Shown piece by piece: positions 8,717-15,526 of a stretch of DNA of 30,187 nt. Source of the stretch: Finegoldia magna (GTDB lineage: Bacteria; Bacillota; Clostridia; Tissierellales; Peptoniphilaceae); NCBI RefSeq assembly GCF_018371055.1, contig NZ_JAGYZD010000001.1, forward strand, positions 1 to 30,187, in the 5' to 3' direction. The first letter of the stretch is position 1. Each line of letters starts with the position of its first letter. A program made the translations under genes and the position numbers. The notes below the pieces were generated by a model that searched no databases, was not told where the DNA came from, and was given only the letters and a program-made list of their open reading frames with translations.

Positions 8717-8722
8717 TATAAT
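8717..8722 (+). promoter_or_regulatory. -10 element for the CBS protein and map
   Basis: A perfect TATAAT lies 35 bases before the ATG at 8752. The -35 side is only a T-rich stretch near 8690-8699. A second TATAAT at 8732 is too close to the ribosome site to be the main element. Confidence 0.45.
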
Positions 8723-8751
8723 ATTATTATCTATAATTTTAGGAGGAATAA

Positions 8752-10083
8752 ATGGACGAAGTCGGGCCCGATCTTATTTTAGAATTGGTTATTTTATTGA
8801 TACTCATAATAATTAATGCTTTCTTTTCAGCAAGTGAAATAGCAATAGTATCTTGTGACAAAAACAAGCTTAGAGTTATGAGTGATGATGGAAATGAAAA
8901 GGCAAAATCTGTCTTAGAACAATTTGAAAAACACACAAAATTTTTGTCTACTATTCAAGTGATTTTAACTTACATTGGATTTGTTGCTTCAGCAATATGT
9001 GCATCTAGTTTAAGTGTCAGTTTGAGTCAAAAGTTAATATTTTTAGGATTAAATAAATCTGTAACTTATTGGATCGCAGTGTGTATTGTACTTATTGTTT
9101 GGTCGTTTTTGTATATTTTGTTTGGACAATTGATTCCTAAAAGAATTGCTTTGAGTGTAGCAGATTCTTTTGCGTTATTTTCAATTGGTGCTGTAAAATT
9201 TATTTACTTTATTTTAAAACCATTTGTTTTTTTACTTTCTAAGTCAACAAAATTTATACTAAGTATAATTGGAATAAAAACTTTGAATGTGGAAAGCAAA
9301 ATAACTGTTGAAGAAATAAAATCAATGGTAGAGGTCGGAAAAGAACAAGGAATTATTAATTCAAACGAAAAAGACATGATCGATGCAGTTATTAACTTCA
9401 ATGAAAAAACAGCTGAAGAGATTATGACAGCAAGAACAGAAGTATTTGCCATTGACCTTGAGGATTGCATTGAAGATTATTTAGATAAATTAATGGAACT
9501 TAAATTTTCGAGGATTCCAATATATGAAGGCGATATCGATAATATACTAGGTATCATTTATATTAAGGATTATATGAGTGAAGCTTACAAACATGGGTTT
9601 AATAATGTTGATTTAAGAAAAATTTTAAAACCAGCGTATTTCATATCTGAAACAAAAAATATCAATGATTTATTCTCAGATATGAAGAAAAAAAGAATTC
9701 ACATGGCAATCTTAATAGATGAATATGGTGGTTTTTCAGGAATTGTATCGATGGAAGATTTAATTGAAGAAATAGTCGGTAATATCGAAGATGAATACGA
9801 CCATGAAGCCCCTGATATTATTCAGGTTGACAAATTTAATTATATAGTAAAAGGTAGTACTTCCATAAAAGAAATCAATTCCAACATTGGACTTGGGATT
9901 GATGAGCTATCGGATGATTATGATACATTAGGCGGTATGTTAATTAACAGGTTGGGATATATACCTGAAGATGGTTTCAAAAGAAAAATAGAAATAGATG
10001 ATGTTTTGTATAATATAATTTTTGTTGAAGATAAAAGAATTAAAAAGGTAAAAATTACATTACCTAAGAACTTTTTTGAATAG
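8752..10083 (+). CDS. CNNM / HlyC-CorC family membrane protein with CBS pair
   Basis: A 443-residue protein of the DUF21-CBS-CorC architecture. The N-terminal DUF21 membrane domain (about 1-195) has hydrophobic segments near residues 5-25, 65-85, 100-125 and 140-165 and the family's FFSASEIA motif. A CBS pair follows (about 220-340; includes FSRIPIYEGD and DEYGGFSGIVSMEDLIEEIVG), then a CorC/HlyC C-terminal domain (about 355-435; DDYDTLGGMLI). Family members transport or regulate Mg2+ (or Co2+); the older label 'hemolysin' is not supported by function here. AGGAGG precedes the ATG by 5 bases. The map gene starts 8 bases after the stop. Confidence 0.92.
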   Translation: MDEVGPDLILELVILLILIIINAFFSASEIAIVSCDKNKLRVMSDDGNEKAKSVLEQFEKHTKFLSTIQVILTYIGFVASAICASSLSVSLSQKLIFLGLNKSVTYWIAVCIVLIVWSFLYILFGQLIPKRIALSVADSFALFSIGAVKFIYFILKPFVFLLSKSTKFILSIIGIKTLNVESKITVEEIKSMVEVGKEQGIINSNEKDMIDAVINFNEKTAEEIMTARTEVFAIDLEDCIEDYLDKLMELKFSRIPIYEGDIDNILGIIYIKDYMSEAYKHGFNNVDLRKILKPAYFISETKNINDLFSDMKKKRIHMAILIDEYGGFSGIVSMEDLIEEIVGNIEDEYDHEAPDIIQVDKFNYIVKGSTSIKEINSNIGLGIDELSDDYDTLGGMLINRLGYIPEDGFKRKIEIDDVLYNIIFVEDKRIKKVKITLPKNFFE

Positions 10084-10091
10084 GTGATTAA

Positions 10092-10847
10092 ATGATTATT
10101 ATAAAAAATAAAGATGAAATAGAAAAAATGGATATTTCTGGAAATGTCATTTCAGGAATGCATGAAGCTTTAAGAGAATTCGTTAAACCAGGGTTGACTA
10201 CAATGCAAGTTAATGATTTTTGCGAAAAATTTATTAGAAGCAAAGGAGCAATACCTGCTCAAATAGGATTTGAGGGATTCCCGTACGCTACATGTTGTTC
10301 TGTAAATGATGAAATATGCCATGGATATCCATCTGATTATGTTATAAAATCTGGAGATTTGTTAAAAGTTGATACAGTAGTTGAATTAAATGGTTGGATG
10401 AGTGATTCCTGTTGGAGCTATGCAGTTGGTGAAATAGATGAAGATACTCAAAATCTTATGGATGTTACTAGAGAATGTTTGTATGAAGGAATTAAATTAG
10501 CGGTAATAGGCAATAGACTAGGCGATATAGGAGCTAAAATTCAATCTATAGCAGAAACTAATGGCTACTCTGTAGTACGCGAATTCACAGGTCATGGGAT
10601 CGGAAGAGGTATGCATGAAGACCCAATGGTTCTTCACTATGGTAAAGAACACAGAGGTCTTAGATTACAAGAGGGAATGGTATTAACTATTGAACCAATG
10701 ATTAATATGGGAACTCATAAGTTGAAAATTGATAAAAATGGATGGACAGCTAGAACTATTGACGGGAAAAAATCATGCCAATATGAACACACGTTAGCTA
10801 TCACAAAAGATGGTCCAAGAATTTTGACTAAACAACAAGGTCAATAA
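10092..10847 (+). CDS. map: Methionine aminopeptidase, type I
   Basis: Removes the initiator Met from new proteins after deformylation; a cytoplasmic dinuclear metallopeptidase. The five metal ligands are all seen: Asp94 (KVD), Asp105 (MSD), His168 (TGHGIG), Glu201 (EPMIN) and Glu232 (YEHT). At 251 residues it has the standard length without an N-terminal extension. The AGGTGA site sits 5 bases before the ATG. It forms a short operon with the upstream CBS membrane protein, an uncommon partner; I see no functional link. Confidence 0.96.
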   Translation: MIIIKNKDEIEKMDISGNVISGMHEALREFVKPGLTTMQVNDFCEKFIRSKGAIPAQIGFEGFPYATCCSVNDEICHGYPSDYVIKSGDLLKVDTVVELNGWMSDSCWSYAVGEIDEDTQNLMDVTRECLYEGIKLAVIGNRLGDIGAKIQSIAETNGYSVVREFTGHGIGRGMHEDPMVLHYGKEHRGLRLQEGMVLTIEPMINMGTHKLKIDKNGWTARTIDGKKSCQYEHTLAITKDGPRILTKQQGQ

Positions 10848-10852
10848 AATAA

Positions 10853-10897
10853 AGAGAATATTTTGAGAGTTTCCTCAAAATATTCTCTATTTTTTTA
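10853..10897. terminator. Strong hairpin shared by map and tmcAL ends
   Basis: A perfect 15-bp stem (10853-10867 with 10874-10888, AGTTTC loop) is followed by A then seven T. Its right arm overlaps the stop codon of the minus-strand tmcAL gene. On the minus strand only a mixed T/A tract follows, so it works mainly for map. Confidence 0.88.
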
Positions 10898-12032
10898 TTA
10901 CTGGAAAATCATAAAAATCATTAACCTTTTTTGTAGAATATAATAGTCTACTAACTTTTACATCATATTCAAATAATTCTTTGTAATTATCAGATAATTT
11001 TGAAAAATCTCTGTTCAAAGAATAAATTTTACAATTTTTATTAATTGTGGACAAATCGAAGTTTTTTTTGAATCCCAATAGACGAACAGCTTCAATATCT
11101 GCATTTACGATATCATCCACAAATTTTTTATCCACTTCTAAAATATAATTTAAAATCAATCTTTGAAGGCGAGTTTGAGTATATTTTTTATTTTTTATGT
11201 TTTCAAAAAAATCTTCATAATTTTCATTCAATGCTTTTGATAGAAGATTTTCTAATCCTTTTTCATAACCAGTTACATCATCCAATTCAGCTTTTTCCAC
11301 AAATAATTTATAAGATAATATGTCTAACAGTTTTTTGTTAGATTGAATAGAATTGTTTTTTAGATATTCGTAAGTTAAGGATGGAATTTTGTCTTTAAAT
11401 TCTTCTAATAGTTTCAAATTAGTTCTAATAGAGGATGCGCTATAAGAAATACCTTCAATAGAACTTGAATTGTATTCGCTATTTATCCTTTTTATTGGCA
11501 GAATTTTACATTTAGATTGTAGTTTATCTAATGATTTCATATATTCCAAAGCGAGGATGTTATTTGATTTGAAGATTTCATCAGAGTAATTAGAGTAGTT
11601 TTGCTTTGAAAATTCCATTACATTTTTATTATAAGAAGTATTTTTGTTTTCTGCTATAAACTGTTTAATATTGGCTTCATTTTCTAGGAGAAAATCTTTG
11701 TATGAAATTAGATCTTTTATTTCTGTTTCAATTCCAAAAGAAACATAATCACATCCAATAGTGTCAATTATTTTAATAGCGTAATAGCTAAAATTTTCTG
11801 CTGATTGTAAAGAAAACACAGAAGGAATTTCAATAACACAGTCTATTCCGTATTCCAAAGCAATTTTAGTTTTATAAAGTTTGTCTAAAATAGAAAACTC
11901 ACCACGTTGCACGACATTTCCACTCATGACTGCAATTATATTTACTTCTGGGAAATATTTTTTTATTTGTTCTATTTGATGTAAATGCCCAAGATGAAAT
12001 GGATTGTATTCACATACTATAGCTACATTCAT
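10887..12032 (-). CDS. tmcAL: tRNA(Met) cytidine acetate ligase TmcAL
   Basis: TmcAL (formerly YlbM, DUF795) activates acetate with ATP and acetylates C34 of the elongator tRNA-Met anticodon. At 381 residues it is close to the usual length (about 400). The nucleotidyltransferase start CEYNPFHLGH with HxGH at residues 13-16 is diagnostic, followed by MSGNVVQRGE and FSLQSAENF; the region around 190-215 (IKRINSEYNS, SASSIR) matches the family's RRxxx-H/D and SA(S/T)xIR segments. AAAGGA lies upstream of the ATG. The gene is transcribed alone and divergently from the macro-domain gene. B. subtilis ylbM also lies near the rsmD/coaD homologues. Confidence 0.93.
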   Translation of the reverse strand: MNVAIVCEYNPFHLGHLHQIEQIKKYFPEVNIIAVMSGNVVQRGEFSILDKLYKTKIALEYGIDCVIEIPSVFSLQSAENFSYYAIKIIDTIGCDYVSFGIETEIKDLISYKDFLLENEANIKQFIAENKNTSYNKNVMEFSKQNYSNYSDEIFKSNNILALEYMKSLDKLQSKCKILPIKRINSEYNSSSIEGISYSASSIRTNLKLLEEFKDKIPSLTYEYLKNNSIQSNKKLLDILSYKLFVEKAELDDVTGYEKGLENLLSKALNENYEDFFENIKNKKYTQTRLQRLILNYILEVDKKFVDDIVNADIEAVRLLGFKKNFDLSTINKNCKIYSLNRDFSKLSDNYKELFEYDVKVSRLLYSTKKVNDFYDFPVIKK

Positions 12033-12071
12033 AATTATTGATTCCTTTCATATACTTTTTTCTTATGTTGT

Positions 12072-12100
12072 ATTATAATTGATATTGGTAATATAGTAAA
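12072..12100 (-). promoter_or_regulatory. Promoter for tmcAL, overlapping a divergent promoter
   Basis: On the minus strand TTTACT (12100-12095) and TATAAT (12077-12072) are 17 bases apart. The same AT-rich palindrome gives TATAAT on the plus strand (12074-12079), a possible -10 for the macro-domain gene with no clear -35. The two promoters would compete. Confidence 0.5.
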
Positions 12101-12118
12101 TAAAAAGGGGTAGATTTT

Positions 12119-12559
12119 ATGGATATAAGATTTGTTAAAGGCAATATTTTTGAGCTACAGAGCGATGCAATTTTATATTTTATCGAAAATTCACTTCTGG
12201 AAGAGAATTCAAAAAAATTAGTTGAAAAAGCTGGAGAAAGAATTTTAGAACCTCTTACAAAAATAAGTGGAATAGAAAAAGGCGAATGTAAAATCATTCC
12301 CGCTTTTAATATAACTTCGGATTATGTGATATTGGCAAATTTGCCAGATGATTTAAGAAATAACAACAAAAATATTTTCAAAAATCTAATCTATAATGTT
12401 TTTTGTGAAATGAAAAAATTTGAAATTCATTCGCTTAACATAGATTATTCTTTTTTAACTGAAAAATATTCTAGTGAATTTGTTAATCTTATAAATGAAG
12501 TTATAGACGAAAAATCGTTGAGAATTAGCGATTTTCTTGTATTTATGTGCAAAAGTTAA
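12119..12559 (+). CDS. Degenerate macro-domain-like protein
   Basis: 146 residues. The order of segments follows a macro (ADP-ribose binding) domain. VKGNIFEL-x-SDAIL matches the GDI-x-x-x-x-VDAIV start, KGECKIIPAFNITSDYVIL matches the 'G-E-A-x-I-T-x-(G/A)-Y-N-L ... YVIH' strand-turn-strand, and a helix plus strand follow (FKNLIYNVFCEMKKF, IHSLNI). The usual binding residues are missing: the first Asp is Asn, the NAAN element is replaced by an unrelated stretch (FIENS), and no glycine-rich phosphate loop is seen. Nucleotide binding may have been lost. It could be a regulatory or structural remnant. The site AAGGGG precedes the ATG. Assignment rests on motif spacing, so is moderate. Confidence 0.6.
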   Translation: MDIRFVKGNIFELQSDAILYFIENSLLEENSKKLVEKAGERILEPLTKISGIEKGECKIIPAFNITSDYVILANLPDDLRNNNKNIFKNLIYNVFCEMKKFEIHSLNIDYSFLTEKYSSEFVNLINEVIDEKSLRISDFLVFMCKS

Positions 12560-12562
12560 TAA

Positions 12563-12591
12563 TTGACTTTTAACTTAAATTACTCTAAAAT
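12563..12591 (+). promoter_or_regulatory. Promoter for the phospholipase-like gene pair
   Basis: TTGACT (12563-12568) and TAAAAT (12586-12591) are separated by 17 bases, starting transcription near 12598. It begins 4 bases after the macro gene's stop. Confidence 0.65.
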
Positions 12592-12617
12592 AATATTATG
12601 TCCAATGACGAAAGGTA

Positions 12618-13259
12618 GTGATTAATATTTTTCCAGAAACTCATAAGAGAATTGTTAGAGAAATAAATCAAGACATTAAAGATTCCTATGGAATCAATTT
12701 AAATATAAAAAAATTAGAATGGGGAGCTGTTAGTCCAGATATTTTACCAAAATACAAGCTAATAGCACATTACAAAGAAGAAAGTATAAATTATATTGTA
12801 AAAGAAATTATAACTATAATTTATCTTTTTCAATTTACAGATTTAACAAGATTGAATTCATTGCAAAATAAGATTTTAAGTACAAAACTTGGAGTAATAA
12901 GTCATTATCTAAGTGATTATGTGTGTCTTCCGCATGCAAAAAGATGGAGGTGTAATCAACACCTTAAAGATCACATGAATTACGAAAGAGTTTTGAATAA
13001 GTTAGCACAAAATCATATATTTGACAAAAGAGCAATAACATCAGGTCAAATAAGCATAGATAATGATGAATGTGTGATGTTAAAAACATTGGTTAAGAAT
13101 TATATTGAAGATATAGTAGATGAATATAGCATTTCAGAAGATAAAACGAGAGATTTGGACTTTGCGTATGGTTTGAATTATTCTATTTTCTGTTTTATCT
13201 TTGAAACTATTGAAGTATTCTCTACAGAAAGATACTATCAAAAGTCCTTTGTTTTTTAA
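12618..13259 (+). CDS. Zinc-dependent phospholipase C-like protein, no signal peptide
   Basis: 213 residues of the Zn_dep_PLPC fold (Clostridium perfringens alpha-toxin, B. cereus PC-PLC). The metal ligands appear in order: His9, Asp41 (SPD), His51, His96 and Asp100 (SHYLSD), His106 (PHAKRW), His119 and Glu123 (HMNYE). The gaps 96-100-106 and 119-123 parallel those of alpha-toxin. Unlike the toxins there is no signal peptide, so the mature N-terminal Trp ligand cannot exist and the protein should be cytoplasmic; substrate is unknown. The start is a GTG only 2 bases from an AAAGG site. An ATT at 12621 has better spacing but is a rare start. A gene of unknown function follows after 21 bases. 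Confidence 0.75.
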   Translation: MINIFPETHKRIVREINQDIKDSYGINLNIKKLEWGAVSPDILPKYKLIAHYKEESINYIVKEIITIIYLFQFTDLTRLNSLQNKILSTKLGVISHYLSDYVCLPHAKRWRCNQHLKDHMNYERVLNKLAQNHIFDKRAITSGQISIDNDECVMLKTLVKNYIEDIVDEYSISEDKTRDLDFAYGLNYSIFCFIFETIEVFSTERYYQKSFVF

Positions 13260-13280
13260 ATATAATTAGGAGTAGGAGTT

Positions 13281-14006
13281 ATGTATAAAGCTTATAACAC
13301 GAACAATTTAAAGAAAAAGCTTGAGAAAAAATTTCTTTTCGAAGACGATTTATTAGCTTTATACTTAATGCTTGATATTGTTCAACAAGAAAACAAAATA
13401 CAACCTTGTTATGTCAAATATAACGCTCTTAATAAAATTTACAATGTTTTAATTAATCATTTGTCGTATAGAAATGATAGAGAAAATATTATTAAAGCTA
13501 TTTTTGATTTGATATCAGAAGATATTAATAAAATTGAATTCACTTATTATCTTCAAGCTTATACTGAAGGCTTTAATAATAAGAATATAAGTGATGAGTT
13601 GGAGTTTTATGCATTAAGACATATTCCAGCATCTACGATTAAAAAATCGGATATTCTTCTTCATAATACTGAAAGCAGAAGTGCTAAGTTTTTAAAAAAT
13701 AAGATGATTAGTTCAATTAAAAACAAATCAAATGCATTTAGAGTACAAGATTCAATAATAGATAATTATTGTGAAAACATCTTAAAAGACAAGATATTTA
13801 GCATTAATAGCAAGATGGACAAACAGTTAGTGATGAAATCTATTAATGATAGTGTAGTGATTTCTGAAGAAAAATTCTTGAATATGTGGCAATTAGAAAA
13901 TTTGTACAAAAAAATTGTTAAAACTTTGAAAACTGTTTTAAATAATTCTATAGAAGATGCATTGTGGTATGGGTTAAATGACAGAGTATTACAAAGGTAT
14001 AAGTAA
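13281..14006 (+). CDS. Unrecognised helical protein, downstream of the phospholipase-like gene
   Basis: I do not recognise this 241-residue protein. It is rich in Lys, Asn, Ile, Leu and Ser, lacks a signal peptide and membrane segments, and reads as mostly alpha-helical. There are no Cys-pair, P-loop or metal-binding patterns. The single run RHIPASTIKKSDILLHNTES is the least helical part. AGGAG lies 5-10 bases before the ATG. The 21-base gap to the phospholipase-like gene and lack of a separate promoter suggest co-transcription and perhaps a joint role. Codon use matches its neighbours, so it is a real, native-looking gene. Confidence 0.8.
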   Translation: MYKAYNTNNLKKKLEKKFLFEDDLLALYLMLDIVQQENKIQPCYVKYNALNKIYNVLINHLSYRNDRENIIKAIFDLISEDINKIEFTYYLQAYTEGFNNKNISDELEFYALRHIPASTIKKSDILLHNTESRSAKFLKNKMISSIKNKSNAFRVQDSIIDNYCENILKDKIFSINSKMDKQLVMKSINDSVVISEEKFLNMWQLENLYKKIVKTLKTVLNNSIEDALWYGLNDRVLQRYK

Positions 14007-14041
14007 ATTGTAAAGTCGGATTTAAATTGTTGTAAAAAAAT

Positions 14042-14070
14042 TTGACAAAACAAATTTAATCGTTTATACT
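14042..14070 (+). promoter_or_regulatory. Consensus promoter for the tRNA cluster
   Basis: A perfect TTGACA (14042-14047), a 17-base spacer and TATACT (14065-14070) place the start near 14077, 19 bases before tRNA-Phe. It is the strongest promoter in the window, as expected for stable RNA. Confidence 0.88.
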
Positions 14071-14095
14071 AGTAAAGTAATGTTTGATACATTAA

Positions 14096-14171
14096 GCCCA
14101 GATAGCTCAGTCGGTAGAGCAAAGGACTGAAAATCCTTGTGTCGCTGGTTCGATTCCGGCTCTGGGCACCA
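14096..14171 (+). tRNA. tRNA-Phe (GAA)
   Basis: 76 bases with encoded CCA. The acceptor GCCCAGA pairs with TCTGGGC (14161-14167) with discriminator A. The anticodon loop CTGAAAA (14127-14133) carries GAA at 14129-14131 between AAGGA and TCCTT. The T-loop GGTTCGATTCC is present. Confidence 0.98.
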
Positions 14172-14179
14172 AAATGTGT

Positions 14180-14254
14180 GCGGAAGTGGCTCAGTGGTAG
14201 AGCATCGCCTTGCCAAGGCGAGGGTCGCGAGTTCGAGTCTCGTCTTCCGCTCCA
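14180..14254 (+). tRNA. tRNA-Gly (GCC)
   Basis: 75 bases with encoded CCA. The acceptor GCGGAAG pairs with CTTCCGC, discriminator T. The anticodon loop TTGCCAA (14210-14216) holds GCC at 14212-14214, closed by TCGCC/GGCGA. It lies 8 bases after tRNA-Phe. Confidence 0.98.
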
Positions 14255-14257
14255 TAC

Positions 14258-14331
14258 GGCGACATAGCCAAGTGGTAAGGCAGAGGTCTGCAACACCTTC
14301 ACCCCCAGTTCAAATCTGGGTGTCGCCTCCA
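14258..14331 (+). tRNA. tRNA-Cys (GCA)
   Basis: 74 bases with encoded CCA. The acceptor GGCGACA pairs with TGTCGCC, discriminator T. The anticodon loop CTGCAAC (14288-14294) holds GCA at 14290-14292. It is the last gene of the Phe-Gly-Cys cluster, 3 bases after tRNA-Gly. Confidence 0.98.
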
Positions 14332-14364
14332 AAGGAAAGTTTATTATAGACTTTCCTTTTTTTT
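14331..14364 (+). terminator. Terminator of the tRNA cluster
   Basis: A 10-bp stem AAAGGAAAGT/ACTTTCCTTT (14331-14340 with 14350-14359) and 9-base loop run into eight T. It begins at the last base of the tRNA-Cys CCA. Confidence 0.9.
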
Positions 14365-14382
14365 ATATGTAAAGGAGTTAAT

Positions 14383-15516
14383 ATGATTTTTATTGATTTA
14401 TTAGAAGATGAGTATATTGAGGAATTATCAGATTTTGTATACAAACTGAGAAATAATTTTTTATTTCAAAATAAGTTTGATTCAAATTTGGCGAAAAATA
14501 GAACAACAATAATTAAATCTTTGAAAAAACAAATATCTAGAAAAAATCATTTCGTGATTTTTGAAGAAACTAAGTTAATAGGGTATTTGGTTTTAGATGT
14601 AGATGATAAAGAGTTGTTAATTAAAGAGATATATTTAGATAAAATTAATAAATCAATACTTTTTAAAATTTTTAGATTTTTAATGGATTATGCACTATCA
14701 AACTTATTTGATATAATTAAATTTAAGTTCAATGGATTTATTTTTGATGAAATTATAAAAGAATATTTGGATGATCAAAATAGATTAGAAATAAAGAATG
14801 ATATGTTTGTTGAATCTCATAATAAATTTGCGATAATTAGTTTTAAAGCTAAAAAAGGCTTGATAAAATTTTTAAAAGACAATGATTATGAAGTTATTTA
14901 CAGTTTCAATAGTAAAAAAATGGATGAAAAAGTTAATGACCATGTAGATATGCAAATTAGAAAAATAAATGAGAATACATTTGTTTGTACTCAAGAATCG
15001 TATTTTCATTATAGAGCATATCTTCCAAATTATATAACATTATACGTAACGGAGCTTGAGATAACGAACACATATCCGAAAGATTGCTTGTTAAATAACT
15101 TTTCAATTGAAAATCATTTAGTATGTAATAAAAAATCTGTAGATCCTGTTATCTTGAAACTTCTTAAAGATGAGAAAATAATAATGGTAAAACAAGGATA
15201 CTCCAAATGTTCAACAATAGTTACTGATAAATTTGTAATTACCAGTGATAAATCTATATATGCTAGTGTTCAAAAACAAAGTATTAAGGCTTATCTGATA
15301 GATGCCGGTGAAATAAAACTAGAAGGTTATGATACAGGATTTATTGGTGGGACTTGTGGATATTGTGTTGATTTAGGGGTTGTGTTTTATGGCAATCTTG
15401 AAAAATATAAATTTAAAAATAAACTTATTGAAATTTTAGAACAAGAAAATATAAAATACTATTATACAGATGATGATGATTTTATAGATCGCGGATCTAT
15501 AATCTTTAATAAATAG
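14383..15516 (+). CDS. GNAT-like domain fused to DUF6873 (guanidino-modifying-enzyme fold)
   Basis: 377 residues in two parts. Residues about 1-145 look like a GNAT acetyltransferase core: a strand pair around KLIGYLVLDVDD and ELLIKEIYLD, then a helix. The acetyl-CoA loop (Q/R-x-x-G-x-G/A) is not evident, so activity is doubtful. Residues about 150-377 match DUF6873: HVDMQI from His187, YPKD from Tyr231, VKQGYSKCS, and GYDTGFIGGTCG at 315-326, ending with FIDRGSIIF. DUF6873 is related to the arginine/agmatine deiminase fold and has no known substrate to me. It uses AAAGGAG before the ATG and sits 10 bases before hisS, with hisS's AGGAGG overlapping its stop. It may be co-transcribed with hisS. 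Fusion is stated from motif order; the GNAT part is the weaker claim. Confidence 0.7.
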   Translation: MIFIDLLEDEYIEELSDFVYKLRNNFLFQNKFDSNLAKNRTTIIKSLKKQISRKNHFVIFEETKLIGYLVLDVDDKELLIKEIYLDKINKSILFKIFRFLMDYALSNLFDIIKFKFNGFIFDEIIKEYLDDQNRLEIKNDMFVESHNKFAIISFKAKKGLIKFLKDNDYEVIYSFNSKKMDEKVNDHVDMQIRKINENTFVCTQESYFHYRAYLPNYITLYVTELEITNTYPKDCLLNNFSIENHLVCNKKSVDPVILKLLKDEKIIMVKQGYSKCSTIVTDKFVITSDKSIYASVQKQSIKAYLIDAGEIKLEGYDTGFIGGTCGYCVDLGVVFYGNLEKYKFKNKLIEILEQENIKYYYTDDDDFIDRGSIIFNK

Positions 15517-15526
15517 GAGGTCAATT

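Noticed and set aside
12068..12097. TTGTAT-N18-TATAGT as the macro gene promoter
   Set aside because: The start would fall at the ribosome site (12105-12110), leaving almost no leader, so it is less likely than the TATAAT at 12074.
14064..14349. Open frames on both strands across the tRNA cluster, with familiar-looking peptides
   Set aside because: They are translations of the tRNA genes themselves; such sequences are well-known false proteins in databases.
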